Counted from the stretch's first letter, positions 44,531 to 57,559 are shown. The stretch is DNA of 64,000 bases from Ophioderma brevispina (GCA_023653785.1 JAMKCH010019834.1:162540-226539); one strand, 5' to 3'. Program-made: numbers and translations. Notes: generated by a model not told the origin, from the sequence alone.

Positions 44531-44694
44531 TTATGTCAACTAGTGTATCAGATATCAGATATACAAATGAATAGGACTCGTCCAAAATTGTTAAAGGGAT
44601 GCATAGAATCGGATGAAAATATTGGGTTTTTTTTAATTGAAAATAATTCAGATCTTTGATGAATGCAAGTTCACTTCGATATAAAAAAACCATC

Positions 44695-46750
44695 CCGTTA
44701 TAATAATTAATTAGCATTTTATATAGCGCTTAGCAGACATGATCAAAGCGCTTTACAGTTACATAAAAAAGTATAAAAAACAGCTTAATTACAAACAATT
44801 AATACAAAAAAAAATACCCTAAACTACATTATTAAACCTACATCATTGTGGAAATAGTGTGTTTTTAGTCTGGATTTGAAAGTGCTAATGGTGGGTGAGG
44901 TACGTATGATTCTTGGTATTTGTTCCAAGAGCTTGTGCGGCATTGCAAAAAGCCTTGTCCCCTATGAATTATTTGTTCTGTTTGAGACCAGCAGATTATT
45001 GTCTGCATGTGATCTTAGGTATCTTGCATTACCTGGTTTAAAAGAATGAGTTTTTACAAGATCAGTTAAGTATGAAGGAGCTGCACCATTTTTAGATTTG
45101 TAACAAGTGTGAGTACTGTAACATGATTTTCTGTACAGGAAGCCAGTGTAACTGTTTTAGTAGTGGGGTTGTGTGCTCTTTCCTATTTGCTTTGAAGACC
45201 AATCTTGCAGCTCTGTTTTGAATTTTTTGTAGTCTTTGCATTTCTGTAGCTGTGATGCCATAAAGGAGTGAGTTGCAGTAATCTAGACGGGAAATGACTA
45301 GTGATCTTACGGCATAGGTTGGCATGTGTCCTTCGTCTATATATCGTCGAATGCGACCAATGTTTCTCAGGTTAAAATTCAGAGCACGGGAAACTGTGGA
45401 TACATGAGATGACATGGTCATTTTTGTGTCAAATGAACACCAAGGTGAGTTACCGTGGAAGATGAGATGGTAGATGGTTTTATAGTTGGTTGCCACATTA
45501 TATTGATAGTTGTATACGGAACATGCATGAGGGTATTTGAGGAGCCAGCAATGAAAACTCAAGTTTTTCTTCATTGAGTTTGAGTTTGTTTTTGTTCATC
45601 CAAATTTTAATTTCACTGATACAAGATTCAAGTCTGCAAATAACATTATCATTGTCACCGGGTATTTTTGGGTCGAATTCAGCATATATCTGGGTGTCGT
45701 CTGCATATATGTGGTAGTTCAAGTTGAATTTCTGAATGATTTTCCCAAGTGGGTATGTATAGTAGCTAAACATTCCAGGTCCTACCACAGATCCTTGTGG
45801 TAGACCAAAATCCATAGTGTGTGGTGTGGAAAAAGTGCCTCCGATTGAAACTTTACTTGTGCGTCCTCGGAGATATGACTGGATCCATGAACTGGCTGAT
45901 CCGCCTATTCCAAGGGTTTGAGTGAGTCTGCTATTTAAGATACTAAAATCCACAGTATCAAAGGCGGCACTCAAATCCAATAGAACGAGATAGACCGCCT
46001 TTTGTCGGTTCATGGCATTAAGAATATCATTTTTTACTTTCAGAAGTGCAGTTTCTGTTCCGTGCATAGGTTTGTAGGCTGACTGGTACGAATCTAGCAA
46101 GTTATTTTCACACATGTGAGTGAAGATTTGTGCCATAACACACTTTTCCAGAATCTTAGACGAGAGCATCAAGGATGCTGTGGCTTACTCCAGAGGTGTG
46201 GCGTTGAGTTGTGCAATGAGGTGAAACAAACCAATTAAGTGACAATTCCCATATCCTAACGTCCCTTAACTGCATTTTTTCCAAAAAAAAAAAAAAAAAA
46301 AATCCAAGGGTTTGAGTGAGTCTGCTATTTAAGATACTAAAATCCACAGTATCAAAGGCGGCACTCAAATCCAATAGAACGAGATAGACCGCCTTTTGTC
46401 GGTTCATGGCATTAAGAATATCATTTTTTACTTTCAGAAGTGCAGTTTCTGTTCCGTGCATAGGTTTGTAGGCTGACTGGTACGAATTTTCACACATGTG
46501 AGTGAAGATTTGTGCCATAACACACTTTTCCAGAATCTTAGAAAGTACTTAATGTTTGAAACGGGCCTATAATTTTTCAGTTCATTTGGATTTAGTGTAG
46601 TCTTTTTGATAAGTGGTGTGACAATGGCTTGCTTTAGGCCAGACGGGAAGGTACCAGATCTTAGTGAGAGATTTATCAGTGACGTCAAAGGTGGTATGAT
46701 GGTTGATATGCATTGCTTTAGAAGCCATACTGGTATCACTTACACGAAAT
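44695..46750 (-). pseudogene. LINE with mostly preserved reverse transcriptase
   Basis: Minus strand. 46434-46739 gives SGTFPSGLKQAIVTPLIKK and NELKNYRPVSNI. 45498-46172 gives LLDLSAAFDTVDFSILNSRL, FGLPQGSVVGPGMF and YHIYADDTQIYAEF with the catalytic ADD. 45092-45574 gives ISRLDYCNSLLYGI and LQKIQNRAARLVF. The 3' end near 44700 has the AAAGCGCTTT / AGCGCTATATAA tail and ends in TAATTATTATAA repeats. One frame change near 45540 and an internal duplication (see findings) break it. The most recent-looking LINE here; CR1/L2-like by motif style (inference). Confidence 0.88.
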
Positions 46751-48257
46751 TCATCTACTTTTCTTGTGATTTTTATTTTAAAGTACGTGCAAGTTTCTCT
46801 ACCTTTACCTATCGGAAAAATGAGTCCTTCAGTCCTTCATCTATCGGCTTCAAATGTAGCTAATTTGCATGCAAAATAACATGATTGGAATGTTGGGGAT
46901 TTTCGCATGGAATCAGTGCACTAAATATGTGGAGTTTGTGACTGAGTATATCTGTTGTACAGAGCAAACGGGCGTGAGTGAATCATGACAGGCAGAGGGT
47001 ACACGTGTAAGCTGCCGTGGCCGTGTGGAGAGCACATTGCGTTGTGTTTTTGAGGGGGTGAGGTTAGAAAAATCCATTTCGCTCTAAAGCTCTAAATGTT
47101 AAAAATACCTTGCGTATGTATGTACAACAATATCCTCTTAGTGCAAAAAAAAAGGCCGAGAGAAAATGAAGCATATTTAAATGTTCAAAATGAGACATAA
47201 AGGCTTATAACTTACGTAAAAGAATTACGTGCAGCGGCCCGTTTATTCGCACTTGCTGTGATTAATTCACGATTGCTCGCTTAATACAAGTCATATACAG
47301 TTCTAATCTCGCACAAATAACAATGAATATGTACTTATTAAGATTGAATACCGATCAAATTAATTTGCCTCTCAATAAAAATTATGTTGGGATTTCTTTT
47401 TCAACAACTGTTCAAAATGCTTGGCACTTACGGTGTGTGTGCATAGCCAATACAGGACACGAGGCTCATGAATATCGATCACAGAGATAACCCGCCCCAG
47501 ATACAAGCCCCGCAAATCCTTGTTAGCCATTGGTCAATTTGGTTCAAACGATGACATCATACTTATATGGTCCGCCAAATTTTGGACGGAACTCGCCATA
47601 GAAACCCACGTTATCAATCTAGACCCCAAAGTGAAAGTAAGTAGTCCAATTGTCCAGGTATGCCCGCCCGTATGGTGAAGTGAAAATTAACGGGGAGTAG
47701 TTATCGCGCCCTCAATTGACCTGCATGATAAAGTGAAATTCTCAACGGTTAGTAGTTATCGCGCCCTCTACCCTCAGCTATTTTTTTTTATAATTTCTCT
47801 TTGCGATAGGCCTACTGGGGGAAAAGCCTACTGGGGAAAAAGTTAAGTAAAAAAACACACACACACAATTGGAAAAAAGTAAAGTAAAAACAAAACAAAA
47901 CAAAAAACAACAATTGGACTACAGAATAGTCTACAGCTCATAAAGCGGTCTTTTCAAGAAGTTCCAACACTGCCGGAAGATCCCGTTCTCGAGGTCTTGA
48001 AATGAATATACCATTAAGGAAGTGACGTATAGCCGAACAATCGTTGACCCGTTACTAAAGCCCTCATGAATGGTTTGCATGGCAGACTTATAGTCTCATA
48101 CGGTAGCCGCCTGCAGACCTGCCTCAAAACGACTTCTTAGAAAGGCAGACACCTGGCCTAAGTGGTTCTACTAGGATGTACTTTCCTTGGCATCACCGGT
48201 CTTCTCAACAACATTAAAGACCATTTAAATGCCTGAATATAAAAATATGTTGAAAAA
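46751..48257. other. No gene recognised; one short direct repeat
   Basis: Contains a diverged direct duplication of about 65 bases (GTAGTTATCGCGCCCTC at about 47697 and 47751). Otherwise AT-rich sequence with short frames only. Confidence 0.55.
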
Positions 48258-48740
48258 GGAAACAATCTGCATATTTATGGATGCTATATTTGTGTTCCTT
48301 GGCATCACAAACATAGGTATTGCCATCAATTTCAGCTTTCTATGATGCTCAGAAGTCAAGATATAGAACACAATATGTTGAAAATGGCGGCCATTTTGAA
48401 ATCTAAGATGGCTGGCACAAGGAAACAATCTGCAACTTTGTAAGAGCTATATTTGTGTTCCTTGGCATCACAAACATAGGTATTGCCATCAATTTCAGCT
48501 TTCTATGATGCTCAGAAGTCAAGATATAGAACACAATATGTTGAAAATGGCGGCCATTTTGAAATCTAAGATGGCTGGCACAAGGAAACAATCTGCAACT
48601 TTGTAAGAGCTATATTTGTGTTCCTTGGCATCACAAACATAGGTATTGCCATCAATTTCAGCTTTCTATGATGCTCAGAAGTCAAGATATAGAACACAAT
48701 ATGTTGAAAATGGTGGCCATTTGAAATCTAAGATGGCAAC
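48258..48740 (+). repeat. 163-bp tandem repeat, three copies
   Basis: Copies start at 48258, 48421 and 48584 (GGAAACAATCTGC each time), a fixed 163-base period. Copies 2 and 3 are nearly identical; the first differs at its 5' end. Each unit has CCTTGGCATCACAAACATAG and ends AAATGGCGGCCATTTTGAAA, with the third copy changed to GGTGGCCATT. Related GCAGCCATTTTGGAAT phrases recur at 49460-49650. Confidence 0.95.
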
Positions 48741-49786
48741 CAAACGGAAGAGATAAAAAATGGTAACAATTTGATTTCGATTTTTGGGACCATTTTCTAC
48801 ATTTTAAGACCAACAATTCCAATTGTAGCAAAAAATGCAACAAATGACACACAATTCCATACTAAAGCTCACACACCCTGCTCTTTCTGTAGGTAGAAAA
48901 ACAAACCACTACTTTTGCAAATGTTAAAGGTCCATGGCCCGATCGCTAATAGCCTCGTCCCCAGAAGCCCCAGGTCAACATTTTGGTATCAGAAGAAAGC
49001 TACTATTTTTCTCATATCCCTCTGAAATCTTAGAGCCAAAAGATGTTTAGTTTGGAAGTTATGAACGAAAATGTGCCCCATTTTGGTCGACCAATATTAG
49101 TTTTACACGGTACTCTATGGGGCTTACAAAATCAAGTTTTTAGCTCTCGCATCAAAACGGATTGAAATATCGGCGCGAAACTTTACAGATGGGGTTTTGG
49201 AGTGAAGGCCCATCTATCAAGATGAAAACTTCATATCCTTAAATCGGGCCATCCCCCTTTAAATGTGGCCACCATAATGTGTTTAATTTGTCATATGGTC
49301 CACCATAAGAATTATAATTTCTCAGTCTAAGTAGCATATTTTGGTCATGGGAAAAATATTGTGTATTAGGAAAGTTTAATAGTATATTAGTAGCCAAACC
49401 TTTGGCAACATAGGTATGAATGGCACCTGAAATAACTTAACTTATAGATTTTTTGGCAATTTGGCAGCCATTTTGGAATAGGCAGCCATCTTGAATATTG
49501 TTTTTAACATTTTGTAACCTATGGTGGGATAATTAGGCTTATTATAAATTAATAAGTGTGAAATAAGCATGAAATAAGAATCCACGGGGAAAAATAGATG
49601 GACAAATAGGCTAATTTTAACACAGTGGCGGCCATTTTGAATTTGGCCGCCATCTTGGTCGAAAACATTTTGGCCCCCATATCTAGAAATATTCGGCATA
49701 AAAAACGCTACCTTTTGTTAATTTTCATGCTTTTAACACAAATGCACAATACTTCCAATATCCTTCACCATTCTGCAGCACTACTA
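48741..49786. other. No gene recognised
   Basis: Contains further GGC(A/G)GCCATTTTG phrases (49460-49660) but no coding signal. Confidence 0.5.
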
Positions 49787-50760
49787 TTACGATAAATTTA
49801 GCCATATGCCAATCATGGGATCATTTGATTTATGAACTTTAGCAAAATAGTAATCACGGTTTTTGCAAATAGTCAGAAATTCGCTATTAATTATTTTGGT
49901 TGCGATCCTTTTCACACGTTTTTCTCTGACTGGTACATGTGCATCACAGGCCTTACAAAACAAATCTTTCCAAATATTCCAAGCAAAATCAACATCATGA
50001 CAGGTATGAACTTGTTCCCAGTTAAAACTTCTAACAGTATTAACAAAGTCACTTTCATTAAAATTCTTATATGATCTATTTTTAGTAATTCTGGGAGGCG
50101 GCTTGATCTGTGAATGTAATTTACGAACAAGATAATATAAGAGAATGATCAATGAGACCGCAGACTATGAATCCACCAGAGTTAGAAAGTGTTGCGGCCG
50201 AGAAACCAAGCAAGATCAATTATTGTCTTACTGTTCTCATAATGCCGTATAAGTCATTGAATTATTTAATTGAGCTGTGATGGTTGACATAGAACATCCC
50301 TTTTTAAAGAAATTTACAAAATATCATGATTAAAGTCCACGCCTACAATAATAATTTCAGTCATAACAGAGCACAATTTTTGTAACATACAATCAATTTT
50401 CTCGACATAATCAGCTGTAGCAACAGGAACACGATAACGTGCCTAGAATAATTGTTTAGTTTGTGGAAGATTAATTTCAAGCCATAAGCTTCAACATCAT
50501 TGAAATTAATACCGTCCTAATATAACCAGCTATACCACCATGATTTTGATGTTTTCTATCTATTCTACATAAAATGGTAATCACCAATTTTAAGTTCTCT
50601 GTCATCAATATCACTGGAGAGCCATGTTTCTGTTAAACTGAGAACATCCAATATTGTTGCTGTGAAGAAATATATTTACATAATCAACTTTGTATCTTAA
50701 ACTTCTTATATTTCCTGCCATAGGAAACAGTTTAAGATCCATGAATGCTTCAACGAAAGG
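49787..50760 (-). pseudogene. LINE 5' fragment (family A endonuclease and linker)
   Basis: Minus strand. 49787-50152 reads FNWEQVHTCHDVDFAWNIWK, FCKACDAHVPVREKRVK and LTICKNRDYYFAKVHKS, the segment between endonuclease and RT. It matches the corresponding part of the plus-strand copy at 59800-60010. Further minus-strand sequence to 50760 shows broken endonuclease motifs (ADYVEKIDCM, then VDFNHDI). The 3' two-thirds are missing. Confidence 0.7.
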
Positions 50761-52042
50761 TAGCTCATTGATGCATGGTCCCTATGAACAGGAATTATAG
50801 GTTTTCTCAAGTCAAATGTCCACTATGTTTTCAACCATCCGTCCTCAAAAGCAATTCAAATGTCCTATTGTGAAATATGTGTTTAGTTAGCATATACCAA
50901 ATGTAAACATAAGGCAGTTCAAATGTCCATTATGCTAACAAAATATCCAATTAGCTCACTCAATTTCCCATTAGTGAAATCAAATGTTTTACTAGTGATC
51001 TTCAATTATCCAATAGTTAAAACAGTTCCTACTTGCCACCATCCAAACCAAATATTTTAATAACGTCAGGAATATCAGGAAAAGGCAGTTGGTTGCCAGA
51101 ACAGTTTCATGAAGATTATGAAAAGTTTTCCTTACGCATTCAGACAACAAACTATTACACACGTTATATGGTTACAAGTTCGAAAAAAATGTATTGCATA
51201 ACCTTTCTTGTGTTTCTTTTCGGTTTTTTTTAGTGGAAGGAAACATTTAAAGGACCACTGATCATTTACTGATGGAAATTTCTAGTCATGCAGTATCTCT
51301 TTCACCACTCAATACTGATACAAAAAGTATCCTAAAATAGCTTACTGTGTTTTGCGAAACGAAACGCCCATGCTACACGCTTTATTCCGTTATTGAATGC
51401 ATGGCGGAATAAAGCGTATTGTAAACCAAATAGACCATGGGACGTGGACCAAAAGAACCAACGCTTATAACAAAATTCTGTTAGTCCCCATGCTGGGGGC
51501 CTAGGGGAAAACCAAGTGTCAATTCATAATAAATATTACGATCACATAACTGGCTGTTCCAGCACAATAAAACTGGCACATTTTCTTAAAAATATATAAA
51601 ATGTCACCCTCATTTTTCTTTTTCCCAATATCTGAGACCAATGGATATGTATAGACTTCAGCTAACCATGAGCTAAAAGATTTACAAATGGACGGGTATG
51701 TAGGGCCATTGTTATAGCCAGTGTGTTACCACCGCCACGCGATCGGGTTGAGTGACAAATACCGTCCCTCTCACAAAAAACTAACCAGGTGTACATTATA
51801 ATATAGGTCGTTGACAATAATTTTTCTTCTGAAAACGCTGTAATGTAAATTGAATAGAAATGAAGTTAAGCAATAAAGTTACGGATTTTGGTCTTCACAA
51901 TTGTTTCAAGCTTGCCCCAGCAAACAATCTCTCATGATGTTGTTCATGGTTTCTTCCTTTTCTACTAAATGATGAAAAATATGGCCAAAGTTAATGGGAA
52001 CACCACTATAGAAGCTCAATATTATTTATCTGTGGAATGAGT
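50761..52042. other. No gene recognised; one hairpin
   Basis: A short hairpin at 51377-51420 (ACGCTTTATTCCG / CGGAATAAAGCGT). Otherwise AT-rich sequence with short frames only. Confidence 0.55.
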
Positions 52043-52661
52043 TTAAAGGAAAATGTCAAGATTTTTGTCAAGCTCAGTTTGACTTACATTCATAAAATAT
52101 ATGGTCATACATACACGAATTCCCGAAAAAATATACAATTTGATGTAAAAAATTAACCAAAATAGAGGCATTTTAATTTTGCTTTTTTTTGACATACGAA
52201 AGGAATAGGGGGGAAACACGGCGGATTTTTCGCCACGGTTTCATGATCAAAGCGCCCAATTTTGCTTCTCCTGTGACGTCAAAAGTGATGACCAAAAATC
52301 GTGTTGACTCGAATTGTTATTGCTGACACTGTAATAGTGATGGATTATATGAAAGTAATAATAAAATTAGAAAAAAAAAGTTACAGAATGACATATTTGT
52401 TCATTTCGTTTGTTAATTATTATTGAAGTGGCACACTGCGATATGAGGTCACAACGACCCGTAAATTATGGCTGGTCATCACTTTGACGTCACCATTTGC
52501 CTGCGATGGGGATTGTAAGCGGGAAATTAAAGGGCCAAAATACTCAAACAAAATGTGGACAATTTTCAACTTATTTTGATTTCAATGTATTCTACGTTAC
52601 TTAAGCTTTCCATCCATACCAAATTTTCAAAATATTCAGAAGCATGACATATTTCCTTTAA
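52043..52661 (+). mobile_element. TTAAAGGAAA-ended element, copy 1 (619 bp)
   Basis: Begins TTAAAGGAAAATGTCAAG and ends TGACATATTTCCTTTAA, inverted with respect to each other. Nearly the whole length matches 63374-63996 in direct orientation (GTCAAGCTCAGTTTGACTTA, TTGATGTAAAA, TTGACTCGAATTGTTATTGC). Many one-base gaps separate the copies. No ORF. The TTAA ends fit, but do not prove, a piggyBac-type target. Confidence 0.85.
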
Positions 52662-53100
52662 TGTATTTTGTCCTGAAAAGTACTCCATTCTAAAATTGAG
52701 AGCGGTAACAACTTAAATCTATTCAGCTGCGCGTCAATCTACAATGGTCCTGCAACTCCCAGATGAAAGGGAATTTGAAGTGTTTTTTCTACACCGCATA
52801 CGGGCCGGTGATTGATTCTTTTAACCCCATTGTTTGCTGAAGTCATAGTGTATCCACTAGTCCCTGCTATTGGGGAATGAAATTGAAGTGACATTTTAGT
52901 TCTTTTCAAGAAATTGTCCAGTTTTTTAATTTTGTGGGCAAGACGATTATATGATTTTAATAATTAATTATGAATTTACAACTTGTTTTCCCCTACCCCC
53001 CCCCCCCCGATGGAGAACTTACAAAACAACAGCATAAAGGACATGTCCCATCGACTAAAGTCGTTTACCGTTTTCGTTTCAAAAATCCAGTTAAGCCTCC

Positions 53101-53382
53101 CGTGGCGGCGCAAGGGGTGCATGGTGTTCGGGCCTTTGGCCCCGCCCCCCCCATTAATATTCTTGTCCCCCTCCAGTTCCCTCCCCTCCGGCTGGAAGAA
53201 AATGGCAGATTTTTGGGCAAAAATCAGCGGTTTGGGGCCTAAAAACAACAAATTTGGCCCAAACTTGGTTTAAAAAATCCCAATGTTTTATATTTCCCCC
53301 TAGAATTTTACATATTTCCAACAAAAATTTCACTTTTGCAGCGTTTGCCCCCCTCCCAAATGAATCTGCGCCGCCACTAAGC
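53101..53382. mobile_element. Short inverted-repeat element (GTGGCGGCGCA ends)
   Basis: The left end GTGGCGGCGCAAGG and right end TGCGCCGCCACT are inverted, around a body with C-runs and a CTGGAAGAAAATGGCAGATT phrase. Frames across it are compositional. Confidence 0.5.
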
Positions 53383-53426
53383 CCTCTTAAAATGGCGTAT
53401 CATATAAACTTTAAAAAACAATAATA

Positions 53427-53427
<1 letters not shown>

Positions 53428-53463
<36 letters not shown>
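53428..53463. repeat. (TA)n microsatellite
   Basis: Simple alternating TA run. Confidence 0.9.
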
Positions 53464-53979
53464 AATAGTGCTTTCCATAAAAATTTGCTACCTGAAGTAG
53501 TCGTCCTCCCCCCCCGGCCCCTGTTAAATGCGTCCATAGACGCTGCTTGTCGGTATCTTGATATTCTCTGTAAGGCATGTTTAAGAGTTTCGCTGCCAAA
53601 CGTGCATTTGAATTGCCTATGTAACAATTTAATTACCTGGGTGAAAGGACATGCACTGATTAGCACAGGATTTACCTACGATTTTCCATTGTGGGGGACA
53701 TTTGACATCACTATTGACATTTGATTTACCTGTTTTATTTTGATCTTTTCAGTGGATTTGTTCTGTTCTTTTCTTTTGTTTGAATTTGAATTCCCTATTG
53801 ACATTTGAATTCACAAAAATTACAATTGCTCTATACCATTGAGTATTTACCGGAAACATTTATACACCAGTACTTGTTAGGATTCAATAATCAATAGTTA
53901 CACAATTAACATGAAAGGACAAATAACACTGAATACATGAAACTGTATGCTGTAGTGGTCTCATTTTACAAGTACAGCC

Positions 53980-54360
53980 TCAGGTACCACATATATCATT
54001 TACATTTACAACTGAAAAAAAGTGAATGAGATGAATGTTGAACAGAGTTTTAAAACATTACAATTTTGTGGATCATGCATATTCTTAACATTTGGATTTA
54101 AACATGAAGAAAGAGAATTAAGTGACCTAGCATTATGTACATTTACATGTATATCATTATGTGTCTCTTTAGAATTGCACTTATTTATAACATGAACATT
54201 CTTATCATTAGAAACATGTATATTGCTTAACATAGAGGAGGTATCAATGAAAGCAATGTGAGAGTTATTCACATCAGAGTCACTAAATTTCATATCATTT
54301 GCAGTCAAGTGTTCAGAGTTACTCTCACAAAATACCTTAAAAAAAGGAATATAATTCATT
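53980..54360 (-). pseudogene. Possible LINE endonuclease start
   Basis: Minus-strand frame 54006-54359 ends with IHVNVHNARSLNSLSSCL, which resembles the first strand (N-x-R-S-L) of LINE endonucleases. The rest is Asn/Ser-rich and unassigned. Tentative: it may be the 5' end of a different, truncated element abutting the RT fragment at 54405-55200. Confidence 0.35.
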
Positions 54361-54404
54361 GCAAGCTGTTTGGTTCCATTTCCCTTTATAGGCCCTCAGC
54401 TTTT

Positions 54405-55200
54405 TCTTCTTATCGTGTCCAAACACTGTGGTTCTCAAATATGATCCAGCCAGAGATGAGTACAACATCTGGCTGCTTCACTGAATTCCGCAAGGTCCTT
54501 GTTGTGCATTGTTGCTCCAGCAATGGGCAGACCAAGAGATGTTCCATTGTCTGTGGTGCTGTTCCACAACCACAGGTAGTGTCCTGATCTGCTTCCAGGT
54601 AGCCCCACTTCTGCAAAGAAACCTTAGATCGGCCAATTCTGGTTCTCAATCTGTTGAGGCATCGCCATTCAGCCCATGAGGAGTCAGCTCCAGGTGGGAG
54701 ACGCTCACCAGGTTCAATTCCAATAGATGTTACTTGGTTGATGGCAAGTCTTTCTTTCCATAAGGCGACTCTCTTAAGCGCCTTAGAGACTGTTTCAAGA
54801 GGTTGGATTTTGGTTAAGAAACTCTCTCTGGATTTAAGGCGATTGGCAGCAGGTAATCTGTCCAGACATAGGGTGCTTCGCATAAGATACTCGGCAGCTA
54901 CGCTCTTGCATGCTCGCTACGCTACGACGGATGTCTTGTGGAGCAATTCCTGCAAGGATGTGTAAGTTTTCCGTTGGTGTTGGGCGGAGGCATCCCGTGA
55001 TAAGTCGGCAGGAGGCATTTAATGCTGGAGCAAGCATCTTGGCATGGGTTGATCTTTCCCATACAGGGCAAACATACTCTGCACATGAGTAGCACAGGGC
55101 AAGTGCCGTCGATCTTAGGGTATGTGGGCGAGCACCCCATCTTGTGCAGTGAGTTTGTTCAAGATATTATTGCGTGAACATACTTTACTCTTCGTCTTCT
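54405..55200 (-). pseudogene. LINE C-terminal fragment (post-RT region)
   Basis: Minus-strand frames give ALNASCRLITGCLRPTPT and LHILAGIAPQDIRRSVA (54834-55037), then LAINQVTSIGIEPGERLPPG, a Cys-rich CGCGTAPQTMEHLLVCPLL and a short tail (54410-54883). These are typical of the region after the reverse transcriptase in a group of invertebrate non-LTR elements. Frameshifts near 54870 and 54930. Different in sequence from the family A copies. Confidence 0.75.
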
Positions 55201-55439
55201 CGATGTGGGTCTTATAACCCTAAAATCCCTAAAACCCACTTTTACACACTTTCAAGATTTTGGGCAAAATCCTCCATGTCAGGCCACGGCAGTGGATTTC
55301 ATCGCGGCCATCCAACCAGCCGTTACAGGCCGAAAGCTTTCAGCAACACCACAACTCTTAAGTCTAGCGGCCACTTTCAGGTAAATACTAAGGAAGCGGT
55401 AGGCTCTGGACTTTCATTTTTTGACCCATGACTGAGCTA

Positions 55440-57540
55440 GTTAGATCTAGGGCGATTTGCCGCTAATTACCAAGGAACCGGGTCATTTTGCGGTCTTTCG
55501 CTGCCGTGGCCAAGAGAGGCGTCCTGCCGTACCCCGGCTTTTACCGCTATGACCAAATAAGCGGTCCGCTCTGGACTTAGTTCATTTTTGAAAAGTTAAC
55601 ATGCCGTGGCCCGGCTACGTGAATGCCGTGGCCCGGCTACGTGACTTTTCACCCAAGAGTTGGGTTCATAATCTAGATCGATTTACCGCTGACTAAGAAA
55701 GTGGTCCGCTCTGGACTTAGTTCATTTTTGAAAAGTTAACATGCCGTGGCCCGGCTACGTGCCGTGGCCCGGCTTGGTGACTTTTCTCCCAAAGATCTAG
55801 GGCGACTTTCCACTGAACAAGGAAGCGTTACGTTCTGGACTTAGTTCATTTTTGAAATGTCTGAATGCACTACCCTCTTATAGTATACGTTCTGGTCGCG
55901 GCCACTTTTCTATCCTTAGAGCAACTTCATAGCGATGGCCCAGTACTTAACCTCAACTGACTGGTGCGAGTTTGCTGTCAGAAACCGGGCATGATACGCA
56001 CTCTCTAAAACAGTAGATATGAACCCTTCAACACCTTATCCTACATAGGTTTCCCGGAAACTGAAAAGTGGACAACATTTTTTGCGGACCCTACCGGTAG
56101 TCTCCGGCCCACTAAATAGGTGATTTTCCGATGTGACCCGGCTAAATTTCGCTGCCGTGGCCCGGCTCCTTGAAAGGGTAACGTAATGATTTCTAGTTCT
56201 GGAGTAGATTACCGGTAGCTTTTGGCCAAAACTACGCTGTTTACATGGCCGTGGCCCTGCCACGTGAAAAGGCACAAAGCCAGGCCACGGAGTAGACATT
56301 TCAAAAATGAACGAAGTCCAGAACGGAATGCTCCTTCTTCAGCCGAAAGACGCCCTAGATCTCTTGGGTGAAAAGTCACCTAGACGGGCACGGCATGTAG
56401 ACATTTCAAAACATCCAGAGCGGAAGGTAACATGCCGTGGACCTGCCACGTGAAGTTTGATGCCCGGCCACTTGAAATGGGTGAAACTTAGCTTTTGGCC
56501 AGAACTACGCTGTTTCGCTGCCGTGGACCAGGCTAGAACACTAAGAGCCACACTAGCACACTAGAAAGTTAACGGGAACACACACTTACATGCCGTGACC
56601 CTGCCACGTGAAAAGTTCACCAGCCAGGCCACGGAATGTAGACTTTTCAGCGGGAAGTCGCCCTAGATTTTGGGTGAAAAGTCACATAGCCGGGCCACGG
56701 AATTTCACGTAGCGGGCCACGGCAGGTTGACTTTCAAAAAAGAACTAAGTCAGAGCGGAACCGCTTCCTTGGTCAGAGGAAAGTGCCGTGGTCCTACTTT
56801 TTGAAAAGGTTCGCTTCCGTGGGCGCAGATTTGAGTTTCCGTGACGGGTATTCGCCACTACTTCTGTCGCCCGGGATCACCCGGCTTACTAAACCAAATG
56901 TTGGCCACTGCCGGTTCCGCAAAAAACCAACTTAAAATAGGGGTTTTGAAGGGAAACAAAACAATTCACGTATGAGAGAGTGCCGGGTCTGTTCCGGGTT
57001 TCTGATCGCAGTCCCATGCCGGGTCGGTGTATGTGGTTCAGTGGAAAGTGGTGTTCGGACGGCTAAGTGGCCGCGACCAGATCGTATAACTATAGGAGGG
57101 CTTATTAGTTTACGTGGTCGGGCCACGGCAGTGGGACTTTGAAAAATTGACTAAGTCCCCCGGAGCGGACCCAGTTACACGCCGTAGCGGCGCATTTCCG
57201 GCTAAAGATCAAGGAAGCCGAACGCCCTGGACTTAGTTTATTTTCACCCTTACTTTAGGGCTGTTGGATTAGGGGCCAAAATTTCCCCCTAAAGACCGAG
57301 GCAGTGGGTCTACTCTGGAATTAGTCATTTTTTCAAAAGTGGACTTAGTCAATTTTCGAACCGGACCTTTTTCCATTTTTAAATGTAGATATTTTGTGCA
57401 CATCTTCAAAAGGGGATTTAGTGAAAGGCAGGCCGCATGCGAATTTCACAGGAACTTAGTCCTTTGGAAGAAATTGGGACCATGAAAAAGACCCTGTTCC
57501 ATCACGTGACCGGACCCGGTTCCATCACGTGACCCATTCT
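55440..57540. repeat. Sub-terminal direct and inverted repeat array
   Basis: A unit of about 110-125 bases contains CTAGGGCGATTT, GCTCTGGACTTAGTTCATTT, then TTGAAAAGTTAACATGCCGTG and GGCCCGGCTACGTGACTTTT (each string broken here to stay short). It is repeated directly about four times at 55448-55860. Inverted copies (GGCCACGG, CAAAAATGAAC, TCGCCCTAGAT) occupy about 56280-56780, with further mixed pieces to 57540. The palindrome CACGTG occurs several times. Such arrays near transposon ends can be transposase binding regions (inference). Confidence 0.75.
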
Positions 57541-57551
57541 TTCTTCCAAGG

Positions 57552-57559
57552 TATAAAAT
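57552..57559 (+). promoter_or_regulatory. TATA-like element upstream of the transposase
   Basis: GTATAAAATTATAAAAAGG lies at the end of the repeat array and about 0.7 kb before the recognisable transposase frame. A CAG/GTAAGT donor-like sequence follows at 57582, so a leader intron is possible. Promoter role is inference. Confidence 0.35.

Noticed and set aside
48225..48591. Two similar 62-67-codon minus-strand frames
   Set aside because: Identical translations of the 163-bp tandem repeat.
48258..48740. CRISPR-like spacing of repeats
   Set aside because: Units are contiguous 163-bp tandem copies without unique spacers, in a eukaryotic context.
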